Of a DNA stretch of 64,000 nucleotides, positions 12,396 to 23,484 are shown piece by piece (position 1 is the first letter of the stretch; every line of letters starts with the position of its first letter). The notes below the pieces were generated by a model. That model searched no databases and was not told the origin of the DNA. It saw only the letters and a program-made list of their open reading frames with translations. The translations under genes and the position numbers were made by a program. Origin of the DNA: Maniola hyperantus (lineage: Eukaryota; Arthropoda; Insecta; Lepidoptera; Nymphalidae); assembly GCF_902806685.2 (NCBI RefSeq), contig NC_048556.1:8828734-8892733 (forward strand), in the 5' to 3' direction.

Positions 12396-12730
12396 TTCGT
12401 CAGTTATAATTTTGTCGCGGTAGGGGGTGCACGCGTCGCTCTCCGATTTTCGCGGGAACCGATCCGAGTTTTTATCAAATAAAAACTACTGTGAAACAAG
12501 AAAATATAACTAATACTTAATAGTTTCAATTGTGTTTAGTGCAAAATTGTGTTTTCCAAGGTTGTCAGTGAGTTATTTTGGGAGGATTTCCAAAAAATTT
12601 GGAAAAATAAAATAACGGAGTTTCGACAAGGCGATGATCGCTGTTTGGTATCTTTTTACGGGGTTTGTAAAAAATTCAGCTGTTCAAACGAACGCTGCCG
12701 TTTCGATTATGATGTAAATTCACATACGTA
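12396..12730 (+). other. possible first exon or promoter of an unknown gene
   Basis: A short GC-richer patch (about 12415-12465, with GGTGCACGCGTCGC) follows TCAGT at about 12399, an arthropod initiator-like pentamer. Downstream, an open frame from 12549 reads MFSKVVSELFWEDF and contains four cysteines (CKKFSCSNERC), then meets ACGTAAGT at about 12726, a good splice-donor match. No family is recognised and no further exon was found. This may be chance. Confidence 0.2.
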
Positions 12731-14849
12731 AGTTATTTAAATTTCTGTATTCTATTTTTAGACATTGACTACAACATGTTGATAGGTGAGGGTTTTGAAA
12801 AGAACGATTTATTTAGCACGTATTTGTTAAATTGTTAATACTTATGTATTTTTTACCTAGATGATCTGTGCCTACATGATACTTATGTATTTAATTAATA
12901 ATCGCGAGCAATTTACTCTTATCCCTTGAGGAGTTCCGTTCTCCATCTCCGAAGATATTCAAACTGCACTGCTTAAATTACAACTTAAAGTTAAAACCAA
13001 AACTTAAACACCGAAATTATAAGACGCCTGAATATTTAGGCTTCTAACAAAAAATATTGCAGGTTTATATGTTACGTTATGTATCTAAAAGGTATAAAGC
13101 TAATATCTACTTTCAGTTAGGTAGGTATATTATATCTGTTATGTAGAGCCATATAGAGACTTTATCTAGGGTTTCAATTAATTCCTACCCAGATCCAAAG
13201 TCAGGGCTTCAAAGCCGGGCGTGTAACGTTTATAATATGAACTAGATCTAGGTACCTACTTATATTTTGACTTTTACCTACTAGGTAGGTATACCTATGT
13301 TAGAATTTTTATATTAAGCTGTTAATGCTTAAATTACCTATACCTATATATTACTAGGTAATTTACACAGTAATTTTTTAATACGTTTTCACTGCAGACA
13401 ATAAATGTTCTTTTTGATGTTTAAGATGTTTAAGGATTTATAAAATCTTTGAAGTGCTATTCCTAGGTTTATTACCTATTCAAAAAATTATAAATTTCAT
13501 TTTTGTCTGCATTACGTAGGTATGCTAAAAGTTAAGAATATAAATTGAGACTATGCTTTCTCGTCGAATACCTACCTACAAAAGAATCATAATAATAGTA
13601 CCTAGTAGGCAATTACCGCTATTTAAAGTACAAGCGTGAAATTAGACGTTTAATATAAATGACATTTTGCACGATAAATCAAAAACTAGTACGTAAGTAG
13701 GTAGGTACCTACCTATCTATAAAAATAAATAAAAATCTGTGAAAAATATACAGAAAAACTCTTTTATATGATACCCTACTTGGTAAGTATACTTATCTTA
13801 GTTTGAAAATTGAATATACTAATTATTTGTTCATGAACGGTTATCAGATTTTTTATTCCTTTACTTGTGCTGCCAAATTTCATGATTCTAGGTCAACGGG
13901 AAGTACCTAAGTACCTACAGTTTCCTTGACTGACACGACAGACGGACAGGCAGACAGCGAAGTGATCCTATAAGGGTTCCGTTTTTCCTTTTGAAGTACG
14001 GAACCCTAAAAACTAAATGTAAATTGGTTTTTTCCGTTTTTATCTAATACTTTTTACTCCTCAACACATACCTACCTACTGTAATCAATAAATAACTTAA
14101 AAAATTGAGAGAAAAAGTCCTGGCAAGAGAGTTAACTTCAAGATAAAAACGTTTAACTTCAAAATGTGCCATTGTTACCTAATTGTCATGTATACTTATA
14201 GCTGTAGTTTATTTATTTACCTGACTAAGGTGTAAATACCTACCTTTTATTTGTCAAACAATCTCAAGTTTGCATTACATAATGTGCGAAGTGATTACTG
14301 TATTTCATATTTACATAAGTAGTAAAAGGTCAACAAAATACTTAGGTTGTTAATTGTATGTAGTCCTACAAAATTAAGCCGATTTGAGTTTTAGTTTAGA
14401 GTTTATGAAATAGAGGAAATTAAATTAACTTTGCATTTTTTCATTTCAGTATGGACGAAAAAAATGACATAATTTGACATCTCTATACAATATATCGCAC
14501 CCCTAGATATAAACTATTACAACTCAAAAACCAATCCTAAAAAATAAATCTAAGGGTGCGATATGTAATTACAAGAAACTCAAGAACTCTTGATTATACT
14601 GCCGTCCTATTTCGAAAAAGTGGTTAACTTTAATTAAAATAATTTAATAAAGATCAAAAAAATATTTTTCGAAATATATTGCCGAAAATGGGAATTTTCG
14701 TTATGAGTATTTAGGTAGTCATAACTTTCCACTTTTAAACCAATAATTTATTTTTACTATAATATTATTACTTATTCTTGAACCTAGATAATACGGAGAT
14801 AAATCTATAGCTTAGTTTTATATCTAGAACAATAAGAAATATAATAAAA
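12731..14849. other. intergenic, AT-rich with small repeat fragments
   Basis: Contains a fragment of the AACCGACTT element at about 12900-12960, many TACCTAC/GTAGGTA words, the 3' end of a GGGTTCCGTA repeat at about 13930-14012, and a 75-bp stem-loop with TATATCGCACCC arms at 14491-14566. No gene seen. Confidence 0.5.
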
Positions 14850-15078
14850 CTAGATGATGCCCGCGACGACGTCCGCGTGAATTTAGCTTTTTTAAAAATC
14901 CCGTGGGAACTCTTATTTTCCGGGATAAAAAGTTGCCTATGTCAATTTCCGGGATGCAAGTTACCTCTGTACAAAATTTCATATAAATCGATTAAACGAA
15001 TGGGCCGTGAAAATCTAGCAGACAGACAGGCAGGCAGACAGACAGACACACTTTCGCATTTATAATATTAAGTATGGA
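14850..15078 (-). mobile_element. Helitron-like element, group B, full length
   Basis: On the minus strand it starts TCCATACTTAATATTATAAA at 15078, has a CTGTCTGT tract, and ends GGGCATCATCTAG at 14850. About 229 bp, one of the most complete group B copies. Confidence 0.75.
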
Positions 15079-15476
15079 TTAGGAATAACGTTTGTATTGG
15101 AAAGCGCGTCAGTAACCGTCACCTTTACCTTGCTCTGATGAGCACGTATTAAATCCTTATTTCTATTCTAATTAAACATTGTTTTGTATTAGTAATAAGG
15201 AAGAGCGTACATTAAAGTATCATTAAATTGTGCCATTATAAATTAAGAACAATTGTTTATTGTTCTATAGTTACTCGCCATATACGTAAGTAATGTTATT
15301 TTTACGGCCTTATTATAATATTATAACATGACAAACATTGACACAAATGTTTTATAATAAAGGCACCTACGTTAGTTATTATATTTTGAACAACAGTTTG
15401 AATTGGTTTTATGTATCTATTTAATAATTAGAAATCCGTTTATGGTGCAGATGTAGAAGTGTGTCTATGCACACTT

Positions 15477-15536
<60 letters not shown>
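15477..15536. repeat. (AT)n microsatellite closed by CCGC/GCGG
   Basis: About 26 AT units flanked by CCGC and GCGG, so the whole 60 bp is one perfect palindrome that could extrude as a cruciform. Confidence 0.9.
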
Positions 15537-15575
15537 CTACTAAGTACTACTACTAGTAGGATACTAAGGCTGAGA

Positions 15576-15700
15576 TCTATAGAGCGCACTTTTTGACTTT
15601 GCTCAAAGTTAAAACGAGACAGATTTATGTGAGAGATATAGGCTCTGTCTCGTTTTAACTCTGTCTTAAGCCTAACCTAAGTCAGAGTGCGCTCTATAGA
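15576..15700. repeat. palindromic MITE
   Basis: TCTATAGAGCGCAC and its complement bound a 125-bp element whose inside is also inverted (AGTTAAAACGAGACAGA / CTGTCTCGTTTTAACT). It abuts the next palindrome with no gap. Confidence 0.75.
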
Positions 15701-15815
15701 CCTGGAATAGCGGTGGAATAGTTATACTCTGTTTTGTCTTTTTCCTTCAAATGTCAAATTACTGATGACAGAGAAAGATAAAACAGAGTATAACTATTCC
15801 ACCGCTATTCCAGGT
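15700..15815. repeat. palindromic MITE, near-perfect arms
   Basis: ACCTGGAATAGCGGTGGAAT and its complement, extended to CAGAGTATAACTATTCC, give arms of about 45 bp around a short loop. Confidence 0.8.
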
Positions 15816-16210
15816 TTATTTGTTACTTTATACTTTGACGTAAGATTTTTTACACATTTATTAGGTACCTGTTTTTTCCCAAAGCCACCATGATTCAAAC
15901 TTCATAGTCGCTGATTGTTTCTCCCTGTGTTGGGGACGATATGCAGAGAAACTTTCAGTTTTTATAAAATAACGAAGGTCTGGCACTCGCCGGCTCTTAG
16001 TCGATTATATTAAATCGATATGACTAAAAACTATTTAGGAACTACCAAAGTTCAAGGACAAGGACAATATCTAGATTATTTTCAAACGTTATTAAACAGA
16101 CTGCGGAAAATTGAAAGGGGTAGTAAAAACTTCTATTATTATAAATTTACCCAAGCAGAAAAAGTGTGCGTGTACAAAAAGTCCTGGAATAGATGGAAGA
16201 ATCATCTAAG
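15816..16210. other. intergenic with dispersed-repeat fragment
   Basis: The TGTTGGGGACGATATGCAGA fragment lies at about 15920-16010. The open frame at 16020-16220 runs into the next Helitron and resembles nothing. Confidence 0.5.
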
Positions 16211-16404
16211 TCTAAGCTGACTGACTGACTGATCTATTAACGCACAGCTCAAACTACTGGATAGATCGGGCTGAAATTTGGCATGCAGATAGTTATTATG
16301 ACGAGGATATTGGCTATGAAAGGATTTTTGAAAACTCATGGGGGGTAAAATAGGGGTTTGAAATTTATGTAGTCCACGCGGACGAAGTCACGAGCATAAG
16401 CTAG
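16211..16404 (+). mobile_element. Helitron-like element, group A
   Basis: Starts TCTAAGCTGACTGACTG with part of the leader lost, and ends GAGCATAAGCTAG followed by T. Confidence 0.7.
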
Positions 16405-16809
16405 TTATTACTAAGTGTGAACTATGGTTTATGTAATAAGCCTACATTCTAAAATGAATAAAACTAATATGAAACAAAGGGTTGCTGAGAATATTATGAG
16501 CTCAATTTGAGCACGAAACTGTATTATGTCTGCGAAAGGCAAATACAGCAAACCTCATTAAAGGATTATTTGACTTAATATTTGCCTCCGAGAAACTCTA
16601 TTCAGTCGGGTGGAAGAGTTACCATTTTGTAGGTTATTACCAGTATTACTACCATTTTAATGATACAAAAGGGCTAACACAACCGACACAAAAATGATTG
16701 ACAAGAATCTCAAAGAATAAAATTATTTTTTAGTAGCTTAATGAGTAGCGCAGGGTGGCTCCGAATGAAAATTGCACTGCATAGTTGCCGTAGAGAAATT
16801 TTGATATAC
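16405..16809. other. intergenic, no feature recognised
   Basis: AT-rich; no repeat family, RNA gene or coding signal seen. Confidence 0.4.
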
Positions 16810-16817
16810 CTAGTACC

Positions 16818-16962
16818 CAGTTGCGTGAACAGGGTTTGAAGCTAGGGTATGCATTAGTTAGGTAGGAACCTGTTTACTGGCAGGTCATAATGAAAATATG
16901 CATCGTGCTATTACAACTGGGGTAAACACTGCATTTATGCCTCTATGACCTGCACGCTACTG
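16818..16962. mobile_element. hAT-type MITE (145 bp) with perfect 8-bp target duplication
   Basis: CAGTTGCGTGAAC at the left and TGCACGCTACTG at the right, with CTAGTACC at 16810-16817 and 16963-16970. It matches the two ends of 1158-2092 but lacks the 781-bp insert, so it shows the state before that nested insertion. Confidence 0.88.
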
Positions 16963-17009
16963 CTAGTACCTATAGACACTTCAAAAAAGCTGTGATAGCC
17001 GAGTGATAA

Positions 17010-17071
17010 TTCCCACGCGATATATTTTAGAAACCTAAATCCACGCGGCTGAAGTCGCGGGCATCATCTAG
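17010..17071 (+). mobile_element. Helitron group B, 3' end only
   Basis: CCACGCGGCTGAAGTCGCGG hairpin and CATCATCTAG ending at 17071. The next base starts another Helitron. Confidence 0.65.
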
Positions 17072-17295
17072 TCTAAATATATAAAAGGGAAAGGTGACTG
17101 ACTGACTGACTGACTGATCTATCAACGCACAGCTCAAACTACTGGATGGATCGGGCTGAAATTTGGCATGCAGATAGCTATTATGACGTAGGCATCCGCT
17201 AAGTAAGGATTTTTGAAAATTCAACCCCGAAGGGGGTGAAATAGGGGTTTGAAATTTGTGTAGTCCACGCGGACGAAGTCACGAGTATAACCTAG
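17072..17295 (+). mobile_element. Helitron-like element, group A, full length
   Basis: TCTAAATATATAAAAGG starts immediately after the CTAG of the previous element. It ends at AACCTAG (17295), followed by T. 224 bp. Confidence 0.78.
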
Positions 17296-17701
17296 TATTA
17301 TTATATATAAATAAGAACATTTTTTCATTTGTAGTTTTTATTCAATACACTTTAAGCTGAAATATTTTTCTAAAATGTGCTAAGGAAACATTTTAGGTGA
17401 CACAAATATTTCGAAACCGCTCTTAGCTTATAACCACTTTTATAGGCTTGAAATTGAAGAAAGGAGATTCTGGGTGTCTTCATGATGGCGCAGTTTACGT
17501 AATTTATGGCTGAAGTTCAAATAGGTAATATTCTCGGTTTACATAAGAAGCAGGCGAATGAATTAAGTACTTAGAGATTTATGTTTGCCCCCACGCAACT
17601 CAAAGTTAAAACCGACACCTTTGAAAGTTTTGCAATTAGGTAATAGGTACCTGGGTACGTTGGGTGGGTAAACAGAGTAAGGATAGGTATGATATCGCTT
17701 T

Positions 17702-18124
17702 TTTAGGGTTCCGTACCTCAAAAGGTAAAGCGGAACCCTTATAGGATCACTTTGTTGTCTGCCTGTCCGTCGTGTCTATCAAGAAAACCTATATAGGGTA
17801 CTTTTCGTTGACCTAGAATCATTAAATTTGGTAGGGTAGGTGTTAAGCATAAGTAAAGGAATAAATCCGCAAACAGTGAATTTGTGGTTACATCACAAAA
17901 AAGAAATTAAATGTGTTCATGAACAAATAATTTGTATTTTCAACTCTCAAAGTAAGATAACTATACCAAGTGGTGTATCATATGAAAGGTATTTACCTGT
18001 AAATTCTAAAACAGATTTTTATTTATTTCTTTGCATAATAGTTTTTGATTTATCGTGCAAAATGTCGAAAAATTACGACTGTAGTTCGGAACGCTCGCTG
18101 CGCGAGTCTTCTCCCACTTGGCTT
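17702..18124 (-). repeat. GGGTTCCGTA dispersed repeat, near full length
   Basis: Reads TTAGGGTTCCGTACCTC...CTTATAGGATCACTTTG...TGGTTACATCAC...TTTTTGATTTATCGTGC and ends beside GCGCGAGTC. It defines the order of blocks in this family. Open frames crossing it are incidental. Confidence 0.7.
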
Positions 18125-18396
18125 TTTTAAATATGTTTAGGTAATACTTAATATAGATAAGTTAATAAATGTTGGCACAAAAAGCTATTGATCAACGGTT
18201 CAAAATCGAAAATAGCTTCTTAGTACAATATTTGGTAGGCATGGGCCGTTAAGGTGTGGAATACAAACAACACTGCCCTATCTGTAAAGTCAATCTCAAC
18301 TAACAGTCACTTGATAATATGTACAGTTGTAAGTACTTAAGTATATTTTTAGCGCAGTTTTTTATCAACTTCACGTGTAAAACTACGATCTACAAT

Positions 18397-18630
18397 ATCA
18401 GTACCCTTATTATAAATGCGAAAGTGTGTTTGTTTGTTGGTTTAATGGTTTGTTGGTTTGTCCTTCAATCACGTTGCAACGGTGCAACAAATTGACGTGA
18501 TTTTTAGTATGGGTATAGATAAAGACCTGGAGAGTGACATAGGCTACTTTTTATCTCAGAAAATTAAAGAGTTCCCACGGGATTTTTAAAAACCTAATTC
18601 CACGCGGACGAAGTCGCGGGCATCAGCTAG
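18397..18630 (+). mobile_element. Helitron-like element, group B variant
   Basis: TTATAAATGCGAAAGTGTG leader, a TTGGTTTGTCCTTCAATCAC block also present in the palindrome arms, and a CGCGGGCATCAGCTAG end at 18630. Confidence 0.7.
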
Positions 18631-18670
18631 TTGGTAAAAAAAAATCGTATAAACTTATTCAAAGGGTCAA

Positions 18671-18765
18671 ATGAGAGTCGTAGGGAGCAGCTGGGTTCAG
18701 ACGGCGCAAAACCGCGGTGTGTGGAAGTCCCTGCAAGAGAATTATGTCCGACAGTGGACGTCTTT
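18671..18765 (+). pseudogene. LINE reverse-transcriptase C-terminal tail, relic
   Basis: One frame reads SSWVQTAQNRGVWKSLQENY and continues VRQWTS. This is the typical last stretch of an RTE-like LINE protein (TAQDR..W..L.E.YVQQWT). Only the tail is present. A shorter trace of the same tail lies at about 26090-26130. Confidence 0.5.
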
Positions 18766-18809
18766 CTATCTGTATTTAACGACGATGAGGATAAAAGTAA
18801 AAAAAAAAT

Positions 18810-19348
18810 TAGCGCCAAGTGCGAGTCAGACTCGTACTCGGAATAGAATAGAATATTCTTTTTATTCAAATAAACTTTTTACTAGTGCTTATGAATACTG
18901 AATAGTCAGGTAGTTTTAATTTACCACTGGTTCGGAATGCCGTCGGGTATTTTTTTCGACATTTTGCACGATAAATCAAAAACTTTTATGTATAAAAATA
19001 AATAAAAATCTGTTTTAAAATATATAGGTAAAGCTTTTTCATATGATACCCCACTTAGTATAGTTATCTTACTTTGAAAATTGAAATAGGTACCTACCTA
19101 CTAATTATTTGTTCATTAACACATTTTTTTGTGTGTGATGTAATTACAAATCCACGGTTTTCGGATTTTTACTCGTGCTATACGACCTACCTACCTGACA
19201 AATTTCATGACTCTACGTCAACGGGAAGTACCAACCTTATAGGTTTTCTCGACAGATACGACAGAGAGACCGACAGACGGACAGACAGATAGACAACTAA
19301 GTGATCCTATAAGGGTTCCGTTTTTCCTTTTGGGGTACGGAACCCTAA
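18810..19348 (+). repeat. GGGTTCCGTA repeat interrupted by a LINE 3' fragment
   Basis: The left end GCCAAGTGCGAGTCAGACTC stops at about 18838 and resumes at about 18948 with TTTTTTCGACATTTTGCACG. Between them, TTTTTATTCAAATAAACTTT marks a LINE 3' end. The repeat closes with GGGGTACGGAACCCTAA at about 19348. Confidence 0.6.
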
Positions 19349-19845
19349 AAACTTATCTACTAGGTGAACAATCGACGTTACATTTTGTACATGGATAAGT
19401 CAAAACCTGAAGAATGATAATATAGGCTAGATTTTATCCTAACAAAATGTAATTAGTTAAAAAATAGGTTAAAAGTACCTATTGTATAATCTGTCTTATG
19501 GTAGCTAAATAAATAAACAACCTACTTAAGGTTTTACCTAACTTACTGGACAAAGAAATAGGTATAGTAGATACCTACTTAGTACTTACCTACCTCTTAA
19601 AATAAAAATTTAATATAACTTGTCTAACTTAGCTAAAGTCATAAACATGAATATTCCAGCGGAAAAACTTATAAACTCCCTCATTTTTCGCCAGTTAAAA
19701 ATACGTTCGCCGCTTATAAAGTGACTAAGTATGTAAAAGGGAAAACTTGTTAAGCCGTTGACAAACGATACATACGCAACTTGAATGAAAATTTTGCCTT
19801 GTTATAATTACTTTGAGGGTTGGTCCGTTTTTAGGGTTCCTAGCC
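19349..19845. other. intergenic, no feature recognised
   Basis: AT-rich sequence between two repeats. No coding or RNA signal seen. Confidence 0.4.
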
Positions 19846-20140
19846 TAGTGGCTACGACGTCCGCCTTCTAATCGGAGGTCGGGGATTCGATGCCGGGCAC
19901 GCACCTCTAACTTCTGAGTTATGTGCGTTTTAAGTAATTAAATATCACTTGCTATAACGGTGAAGGAAAACATCGTGAGGAAACCTGCATGCCTGAGAGT
20001 TCTCCATAATGTTCTCAGATGTGCGTGAAGTCTACCAACCCGCACATGGCTAGCGTGGTAGTCTATGGCCAAAACCTTTCTCTCTGAGTGGAGACCCGTG
20101 CTCTGTAGTGAGCCGGCGATGAGTTGATAATGATGGATAA
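19846..20140 (+). mobile_element. tRNA-derived SINE (first family)
   Basis: A tRNA-like head CCTAGTGGCTACGACGTCCG, then a B-box-like GGGGATTCGATGCCGGGCAC, followed by a conserved body with AAACATCGTGAGGAAACCTG and GAGTGGAGACCCGTGCTC. Other copies are at 32337-32622 and 62211-62465. The tRNA part is degenerate, so this is not a functional tRNA. Confidence 0.7.
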
Positions 20141-20465
20141 TCAATTCCTCCTAAACATTTTATTATGATTAATCCAATTGCATACGTTTATCGGTTGCAT
20201 GAATAATTTTATTACAAAGTGCAAGATCGTAAATTTTTAATTCAATTTACTAATTTTGATCGTGAAAGGTAAAAGGAGCGCATGAATGGTTTTATTTTTC
20301 AAGAAACACACTTTTAAGAATAAGAATATTTGTTTTTTTATAATTTTTTAGTATTGTGTGTTTTTTAGTGTTGTGTGTGTGTTGTTTAGTGTGTGTGTAA
20401 AAATATTAAGAATATTTGAACAAATTGGCCAGACTACTGTATCTGGAAGACCCTGTATTTAATAA

Positions 20466-20699
20466 TCTTAATATATAAAAGGAAAAGGTGACTGACTGAC
20501 TGACTGACTGACTGACTGATCTATCAACGCACAGCTCAAACTACTGGATGGATCGGGCTGAAATTTGGCATGCAGATTGCAGATAGCTATTATGACGTAG
20601 GCATCCGCTAAGAAAGGATTTCTGAAAATTCAACCCCTAAGGGGGGAAATAGGGGTTTAAAATTTGTGTAGTCCACGCGAAGTCGCGAGCATAAGCTAG
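20466..20699 (+). mobile_element. Helitron-like element, group A
   Basis: TCTTAATATATAAAAGG start, six GACT units, GCATAAGCTAG end at 20699. The next base begins another Helitron. Confidence 0.78.
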
Positions 20700-20896
20700 T
20701 CTCTATATATAAAAATGAATTGCTGAATGTGTTGCTGATCGCAAATCTCGAGAACAGCTGAACCGATTTCACTAATTCTTTTTTATAAAATTCCTTGAAG
20801 TACGAGGAATACGAGGATGTAAAATTGTAAGTATTAAAAAAATAAAAAATTAAAGGATCAACTGTTAGGCGGTACGAAAATCGTCGGGTCAGCTAG
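20700..20896 (+). mobile_element. Helitron-like element of a distinct family, head-to-tail
   Basis: Starts TCTCTATATATAAAAATGAA directly after the previous CTAG and ends GTCGGGTCAGCTAG followed by T. The inside is unlike groups A-C. Confidence 0.65.
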
Positions 20897-21645
20897 TGTA
20901 CATAATAAAATTACTAACAAATACTTTATTTTTGACATAGGCATCATCTCAATTATAATTTTTGTATACTGACAAAATCTTTTGCGCCTCAAAGCACATA
21001 TCGCAAATCGAAATTCATGAAATAAAATATAATTTTCGCTAATATTTCATATGAAAATGTGCGTCTCGCGAGCGCTGAAGTGGTGATAAAAATGCGCAAC
21101 CACGCAGTTGTTGGCTTTCCGCGGATAAATCTATTTCGCCAGTGGAAATATAATTTACTGCCGTTGAGAGCGTTTTGGCTACTCTATACGAAATCTTTGC
21201 AGTAGGGATTTTATCCGGTATTTGTACAGATATGAAGTAATTTCCTTGTTGCTAACAGCATCAAGGTGCGTCCACACTCCACATCAATAAAAACTTGCGT
21301 TGTCCGTTGTGAGTGGTTTTTAGGGCTCCGTACCTCAAAAGGAATGAACACGACGCACAACGCGAATTTTTATTCGTATGAACGCAGCATTAGGAAAATA
21401 ATTAATCTACGTACCATATTATGTGTGCGTAGATCACGACCTCTTGCAGTGATGCAATTATTTGTCTTGACAACAGGAAGCCTTTGCATCGACTTCCGGC
21501 TGTGTAAATGACTTTAGAAACTGTATTGACTTGAATATGTCGAAGGTTTACTACCTATAAAGGGTTTGAAGGGTTTGGCTGCACTAATGCATAACTCGAT
21601 AGGGTTGGCACTTCGCAGGTACTTATTGCCCAAGATACGGTTCTG
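20897..21645. other. intergenic, no gene recognised
   Basis: Moderately mixed composition. A GGCTCCGTACCTCAAAAGG trace lies at about 21322. Open frames on both strands resemble nothing. Confidence 0.4.
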
Positions 21646-21972
21646 GTTACAGAACGCTGTCAAAAACAAAGACAGGTAAAAGTACTGATGATTGCTGATA
21701 ATAATATGGCAACACAAAAAAAACGCGAAACAATATATTTAAAAAATCCTTTATTTTATAAAAGTTCACGATATATTGCAAATTAAACATCTGTCTGGCG
21801 CTAGAGGTCTACGAAAGTTCCGTAAGTAGGTCACTCGGAGTCATTGCCACTTCCTAGGCGGGGTGTTGACCCGAGTTTTGCACGCTTTACATTGCGGGTT
21901 TGAAAAATACTAAATCACTACAACTACAAAATGAGGCAAATGGTTATTGGTATTGGATTGTGTTTTCATTCC
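21646..21972 (+). mobile_element. mariner-like MITE, partial copy (empty site)
   Basis: Shares GAACGCTG, AAGACAGGT and the block ending GGTTATTGGTATTGGATTGTG with the element at 22516-23115. The left terminal repeat is degraded and the right one is missing. It contains no Helitron, so it is the empty-site reference for 22641-22868. Confidence 0.65.
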
Positions 21973-22515
21973 TAACAAAAAATGTGTGGGCTACAACCAT
22001 GCAAATCGTTTTTGCTTACAATTTGATGTGCAAAGGGTTCAAAGTCATGCTGATTTTGACAACTTCATGAAACACGATTTTTGTTTCAAATAGCCCTTCT
22101 TATTAATTTAGTTCATTTTTATTGTTAATTATCATATTTCATAATTTTTGTCCCGAAAAATAAAAATTATAACAGGATCATGGTTGGAAAGCTCAAATAC
22201 CTTCCGGCATTCGTTCCCAAAGCTCAATGAATCTTAATCACCAGTAAACCATCACGGCACGATTGCCAGTTGGTGTTTATTTATGAACCAACACGTGCCA
22301 AGATCTTGTGAGCAATCCCACACCGTGGTATGCAATGCTTTATTTATGCAATTAGCGTAGGGCATAAATCATTGCAATACCAATATGTAATCTACCGCAC
22401 GTAATCTGCTATTATGAATTAATTTGCAATGATTACATTGAATTGTCATGAGCAATTCCGCATTGCTTTTGAAATGATGACATTTATACCATGATCTGAT
22501 GGTAGGTGATTCATA

Positions 22516-23115
22516 CAGAGTGTAACCAGAACGCTGGCAATAACGAAGACAGGTGTTACTAATGATTACTGATATAAGACCACAAAAAACGTGAAAAAAT
22601 AAATATAAAAATTCCTACAATTTTGTAAAAGTTTACGATATCTAAATATATAAAAGGAAAAGGTGACTGAGTGACTGACTGACTGACTGATCTATCAACG
22701 CACAGCTCAAATTACTGGGTGGATTGGACTTAAATTTGGCATGAAGATAGCTATTATGACGTAGGCATCCGCTAAAAAAGGATTTTTGAAAATCCAACCC
22801 CTAAAGCCGTGAAATAGGGGTTTGAAATTTGTATATTCCACGCGGGCGAAATCGCGAGCATAAGCTAGTTGCGAATGAAACACCTGATTGACGCTAGAGG
22901 CCAACGAACGTTGCGTAAGTAGGCCACACGAAGTCAATGCCGCGTCGTAGGTGGGGCATTAACCCAAGTTTTGCACGTTATAGGTACATTGCGGGTTTGA
23001 AAAAATACTAGATCACTAAAACTACAAAATGAGGCAAATAGTTATTGGTATTGGATTGTGTTTAGGTAGTTTAACAATAACGATAAGTTTTTGCTAGCGT
23101 TCTGGTTACACCCTG
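22516..23115. mobile_element. mariner-like element, TA duplication, carrying a Helitron
   Basis: Terminal inverted repeats CAGAGTGTAACCAGAACGCT and its inverse ending GGTTACACCCTG, bounded by TA at 22514-22515 and 23116-23117. Without the Helitron it is about 372 bp and non-coding. CAGRG ends plus TA suggest the Tc1/mariner superfamily; this is inference. Confidence 0.72.
22641..22868 (+). mobile_element. Helitron-like element, group A, ends defined by an empty site
   Basis: Upstream ACGATA and downstream TTGC are nearly continuous (ACGATATATTGC) in the related copy at about 21768-21780. So the element runs from TCTAAATATATAAAAGG to GCATAAGCTAG (228 bp) between A and T, the Helitron insertion rule. 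Confidence 0.85.
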
Positions 23116-23430
23116 TATTTAAGAGGAGTTTATTCGTAGCGCTCTCCAAACAAACGCAGTTTGATTCTCATCAAAGAGTTCCAATGTCCACACCCCACTT
23201 CCATCATTACAATACCATTATCATATTCTATTGTCATAGAGAGAGAGAGAGCCAGTGCGTGCCAGACCTTCGTTATTTTATAAAAGCTAAAAGTTTCTCT
23301 GTCTACTGTCTCCAATAAAGGAAGGAACGATCAGCGACTATGAAGTTTGGATCATGGAAGCTTTAGCATTTAAACTTTAAGGGTGTCTGTCTGGCAGGGC
23401 GTTGTCACGACACTGTCTGGCAACATGTTC

Positions 23431-23484
<54 letters not shown>

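Noticed and set aside
16020..16220. 66-codon lysine- and tyrosine-rich open frame
   Set aside because: It ends within a Helitron; the composition reflects AT-rich DNA; no resemblance.
20486..20520. Short regular GACT repeats resembling a CRISPR array
   Set aside because: They are simple (GACT)n tracts inside Helitrons in a eukaryotic genome; there are no spacers.
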